Shown piece after piece: positions 19,083-21,989 of a stretch of 21,989 bases of DNA. Numbering within the stretch: the first letter of the stretch is position 1; the number at the start of each line of letters is the position of its first letter. The notes under the pieces were generated by a model. That model saw only the letters and a program-made list of their open reading frames with translations, was not told where the DNA came from and did no database searches. Position numbers and translations under genes: made by a program. The stretch is from Candidatus Latescibacterota bacterium (GTDB lineage: Bacteria; JAAXHH01). Location: assembly GCA_022821935.1 (NCBI GenBank), contig JAJECR010000276.1, positions 1 through 21,989 of the forward strand, written 5' to 3'.

Positions 19083-21989
19083 TCAGACCGGTCGCCTGAT
19101 CCGCGCCACGATGCCGCCCCACCAGTTTCGAAGGTCTTCGAAGGCGCTGTAGACCAGGGGCAGCGCGATCATGGCGCCGATGGTGGAGAAGATCAATCCG
19201 CCCATCACGGACCGGCCCATGGGGTAGTAGGGCTGGTTCCCGATCGCGGCGGTGCCGATCGCCATGGGCAGCAGGCCGAGCATGGTCGTGAGCGCCGTCA
19301 TGAGGATCGGCCGTAGGCGGTCGCGCCCGGCTTGGATAATTAACTCCCGGCCCTTCAGGCGGCCCTCTTTTTCCAGGTTCTTGATGTGGTCGATGAAGAC
19401 GATGGCGTTGTTCACGACCACTCCGATTAGGATCACCACCCCGATCATCGCGAGTGCGGACATATTGGTGCCGGTCGCGTAGAGCATCCAGTAGCACCCT
19501 ATGTAAGCGAAGGGAATGGAAACCAGGACGATGATCAGAGGATCGATGTAGGACTCGAACAGCGATCCCAACAGCAAAAGCACCGCGACCAAGGCCAGCA
19601 TGGCCGCAAGAAACATGGTCTGGGTGTCTTCTTGCAATCGCTCCCAACGCTCCCCGAGCCGCCAAGAGTAACCCCGGGGGAGGGAAAGATCCTCCAGGCT
19701 GGCGCTGATTCTGTCACCCAGGGTCTCGATGCCCTCTGTGGTGGTGTTCGCGCGGACCATGAGGATGGTCTGGCTGTCCCGGCGATAGACCGTTCGGAAG
19801 GCGGGGCTCTGTTCGAAACTGGCCATGGTGGCGAGCGGGAGCTGCGTTCCATCGTCCAGGAAGACCGTATGGTCTCGAAGCTGGTGGACGGTCTTCCGGT
19901 CCGCTTCGTCCGACTGAACCCAGACCCGAATCTCCCGGTCCAGGGTTTTCAACCGTTTCAATTCCTGTCCCCTGATACCGGAAAGGGTCATGGCGGCGAT
20001 GCGCTGGGGCGTGAGTCCGAACTTGCCCGCCAGGTCCCGATCCACGCTGACGCGCAGCTCGTCCTGGGTTTCGTCGTTGTCGAGATCGGTGGTGATCGTC
20101 GTGATGTCGGGCAACTGGCTTAGCCGGTTGTTGACATCCTCGCTGATCTGCTCGAGCAGCCTGGGGTCTTCGCCGCTCAGGGCGATGCTCACCCTGGGGT
20201 CTTCCTGGCCTTCCTCCCCCCATCGCCACTTTACGATTCGCCCCGGTGCCTCGGGAATCGACTCGCGCAGGTCGTTGGCGACTTCTTCCGACGTACGGTA
20301 GGTCTCCACCCCGCCCTGGGAACCGAGGATGATCAGGATAGCCACGTACAGTGCCGTGGCAACGGCAATGACCTGGAAGGCGTAGGCATTGCGTCGAAAC
20401 ACAACCAGCAGGAAAGCGCAACCCGCCACCGAAGCCCATACCCAGGGATACTGTGCCCTGTGAAGCAATCCCTCCCAGGCCGAGTCGTCCTGTGCGTTTT
20501 TAAGGTACACGTTGAACCAGACCTGGCCGGGCCGGAAATCCGTGCGTATGGCCTTGATATTCAGCGAGTCGGACGCGGCCAGCCACGCGTTCTCCCTTCG
20601 GTTCACGAACTCTTCGGTCTCTGCCAGGTTGATAAACGGTCCGGGTTCGACGTACATCCATATCTGTCGCTGGTCCGTCGGCGTGTTGGTGAAACTGACC
20701 TTTGTCATGGGTACGAGTACGGTCAGTACGACGAAACCGACCAGGATGAGCGCCATGTCCAGCCGGTGGTTCAGCACCCAGCCGATGACCCGGCTGTATT
20801 GGTGTTCCAGCGCATCCAGCAAACCGATGTTGGGCAGGGATCCATCCTTCAGCAGTCGGGACGCGAGCAGCGGAATGAAGCTCAGCGACATGACCAGGGA
20901 CGAAACCAGGGAGATAGTGATGACCAGTCCCAGCTCCCGCATCTGCGTCTGCGCACCTCCGCCTCCGATGAAGAGCAGGGGCAGGAATACGATGGCCGTG
21001 GTAAGCGTGGCCGCGCTGACGGCCACCGAGACCTCCCGGGCGCCCTGGATCGCCGCCTGGACGGGTTCCACGCCCTGTCGGCGCAGCCTGAGGATGTTCT
21101 CCAGGACCACTACGGCATTGTCCACCAGCATGCCGATGCCGAGCATCAGTCCCATCAGGGACACGATATTGAGCGACAGGATCTGGTAGCTCGAATTGAT
21201 GAAATACATGGCCGTGAACGTGACCAGGATGGAAGCCGGGATGGACGCGGCGATAATGAAGGTCGTCCGGTACTTTCGCAGGAAGAAGAACAGCACGCCC
21301 ATGGCGAACAGGCCGCCCCACATTCCGGCGTTGCCGAGGGCTTTCAGCGAGCCCAGGATCCAGGAGGACTGCTCGAAGAAGACGTGGTAGGTCAGGCCTG
21401 GCCAGCGCGGGTCTCGGGTCAGTTCGTCCAGCGTTTCCCGAACGGCGGTGGTAACCTCCACAGTGTTGGCGTTGGATTCCTTTCGGATGACCATCCCCAC
21501 GGCGTCCTGGCCGTCCAGGCGGGCACGCCGCAGGCTCGTGGGTTTGCGGTAAGCCACTTCGGCGACGTCCCCGAGCCGAAGACCCCGTTCGTTGATGGGG
21601 AACGCCCGGATGTCCTCGACGGACTGGAACGCGCCAGTGAGCCGGACCAGGTAGCGAAAGCCCCCGTCCTCCACGTATCCGCCGGGCGAGTCCATGTTCG
21701 ACTGTTCCATGGCCCTGATGAACAATTCGGGATTCATCCTGTAGGCCTTCAGGCGCTCCTGATCCATGTCGACGATGACCTGCCGTGCCTGGGAACCCCA
21801 CGTGTCGATACCGGCGATGCCGTCCAGGCGTTCGAGACGGGGCCGGAGCTGCTCATCCACTACCTGGAACAGCGCATCCTGGTGTCCGTGCCACGACATG
21901 GCCAGCCACATGATCGGGATATCGGTACTGGAGAACTTCCGTACCCAGATGCGGTCGATACCATCGGGCAGGTGGGGCCGCACCCGCTC
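19083..21989 (-). CDS. RND-family efflux permease, N-terminus beyond the window edge
   Basis: 968 codons of an AcrB/HAE-type inner-membrane pump remain; about 120 N-terminal residues (TM1 and the first porter subdomain) lie outside. Residue numbers here count from the GTG at 21983, which is internal. TM2-TM6 are recognisable, with TM4 reading GLMLGIGMLVDNAVVVLENI (Asp288-Asn289, where AcrB has an Asp pair). TM10 has VVILIGVVVNNAIVFIDHIK. FESYIDPLIIVLVSIPFAYI and GRDRLRPILMTALTTMLGLL are classic RND segments. Such pumps export drugs, lipids or other hydrophobic compounds by proton antiport with a membrane-fusion protein and an outer-membrane channel, which are not in view. Residues about 512-554 add two extra hydrophobic helices in the second periplasmic domain (see findings). 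The frame is uninterrupted. Confidence 0.92.
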   Translation of the reverse strand, partial: ERVRPHLPDGIDRIWVRKFSSTDIPIMWLAMSWHGHQDALFQVVDEQLRPRLERLDGIAGIDTWGSQARQVIVDMDQERLKAYRMNPELFIRAMEQSNMDSPGGYVEDGGFRYLVRLTGAFQSVEDIRAFPINERGLRLGDVAEVAYRKPTSLRRARLDGQDAVGMVIRKESNANTVEVTTAVRETLDELTRDPRWPGLTYHVFFEQSSWILGSLKALGNAGMWGGLFAMGVLFFFLRKYRTTFIIAASIPASILVTFTAMYFINSSYQILSLNIVSLMGLMLGIGMLVDNAVVVLENILRLRRQGVEPVQAAIQGAREVSVAVSAATLTTAIVFLPLLFIGGGGAQTQMRELGLVITISLVSSLVMSLSFIPLLASRLLKDGSLPNIGLLDALEHQYSRVIGWVLNHRLDMALILVGFVVLTVLVPMTKVSFTNTPTDQRQIWMYVEPGPFINLAETEEFVNRRENAWLAASDSLNIKAIRTDFRPGQVWFNVYLKNAQDDSAWEGLLHRAQYPWVWASVAGCAFLLVVFRRNAYAFQVIAVATALYVAILIILGSQGGVETYRTSEEVANDLRESIPEAPGRIVKWRWGEEGQEDPRVSIALSGEDPRLLEQISEDVNNRLSQLPDITTITTDLDNDETQDELRVSVDRDLAGKFGLTPQRIAAMTLSGIRGQELKRLKTLDREIRVWVQSDEADRKTVHQLRDHTVFLDDGTQLPLATMASFEQSPAFRTVYRRDSQTILMVRANTTTEGIETLGDRISASLEDLSLPRGYSWRLGERWERLQEDTQTMFLAAMLALVAVLLLLGSLFESYIDPLIIVLVSIPFAYIGCYWMLYATGTNMSALAMIGVVILIGVVVNNAIVFIDHIKNLEKEGRLKGRELIIQAGRDRLRPILMTALTTMLGLLPMAIGTAAIGNQPYYPMGRSVMGGLIFSTIGAMIALPLVYSAFEDLRNWWGGIVARIRRPV

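Overview
The window reads as high-GC chromosomal DNA from an uncultured, probably marine or host-associated, Gram-negative bacterium. Five phytanoyl-CoA-dioxygenase-like (PhyH) genes lie within about 17 kb, mixed with carbohydrate-active proteins (a GH89-like enzyme, an Asp-box propeller, a GH43/GH32-like propeller). Together with an orphan peptide-binding protein and an RND pump, this is the gene mix I associate with Poribacteria, Latescibacterota or Gemmatimonadota-type metagenome bins. That placement is inference; there is no rRNA or other phylogenetic marker here. There is no tRNA, CRISPR array, insertion sequence or phage gene.

Layout. 86-1598 (+): a TenA thiaminase-II-like enzyme, then a MazE/MazF-type toxin-antitoxin pair with its own promoter and a palindromic operator candidate. 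1641-2483 (-): a J-domain protein with a short tandem repeat. 2612-3445 (+): PhyH-1. 3492-4920 (-): an ECF sigma factor overlapping a three-part protein made of an anti-sigma-like N-terminus, an O6-alkylguanine-DNA alkyltransferase and an Ada-type zinc/methyl-acceptor domain. 5002-5215 (+): decayed remnants of a HicB-like toxin-antitoxin operon. 5231-6976 (-): an OppA/DppA-type binding protein. 7148-7648 (+): a YgjV-like membrane protein. 7756-11530 (-): a chloramphenicol-phosphotransferase-like kinase, an Asp-box propeller, PhyH-3 and PhyH-2, the last three tightly spaced. 11622-13133 (+): a glycosidase-like propeller. 13148-13870 (-): a TIGR02206/YwaF-type membrane protein. 14070-16871 (+): a GH89-like enzyme. 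16971-17213 (-): a small membrane/coiled-coil gene broken by an amber codon. 17416-19069 (+): the PhyH-4/PhyH-5 operon behind a good sigma-70 promoter. 19083-21989 (-): an RND efflux permease running off the window edge.

The most interesting system is the sigma pair at 3492-4920. The protein in the anti-sigma position carries two alkylation-accepting chemistries: the PCHR cysteine of Ogt/Ada-C and an intact four-cysteine Ada-N zinc site, in the reverse of the E. coli Ada order and without an AraC DNA-binding domain. The sigma and fusion genes overlap by 11 bp, and a candidate ECF-type promoter lies upstream of the sigma gene. I propose an alkylation-sensing sigma/anti-sigma switch in which the repair enzyme is also the anti-sigma factor. 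This is inferred from domain architecture and gene overlap only.

Second-tier observations are a two-helix membrane hairpin inserted in the second periplasmic domain of the RND pump, the traces of a HicB-like system, the amber-interrupted small gene, and stem-loops at three of the five convergent gene junctions.
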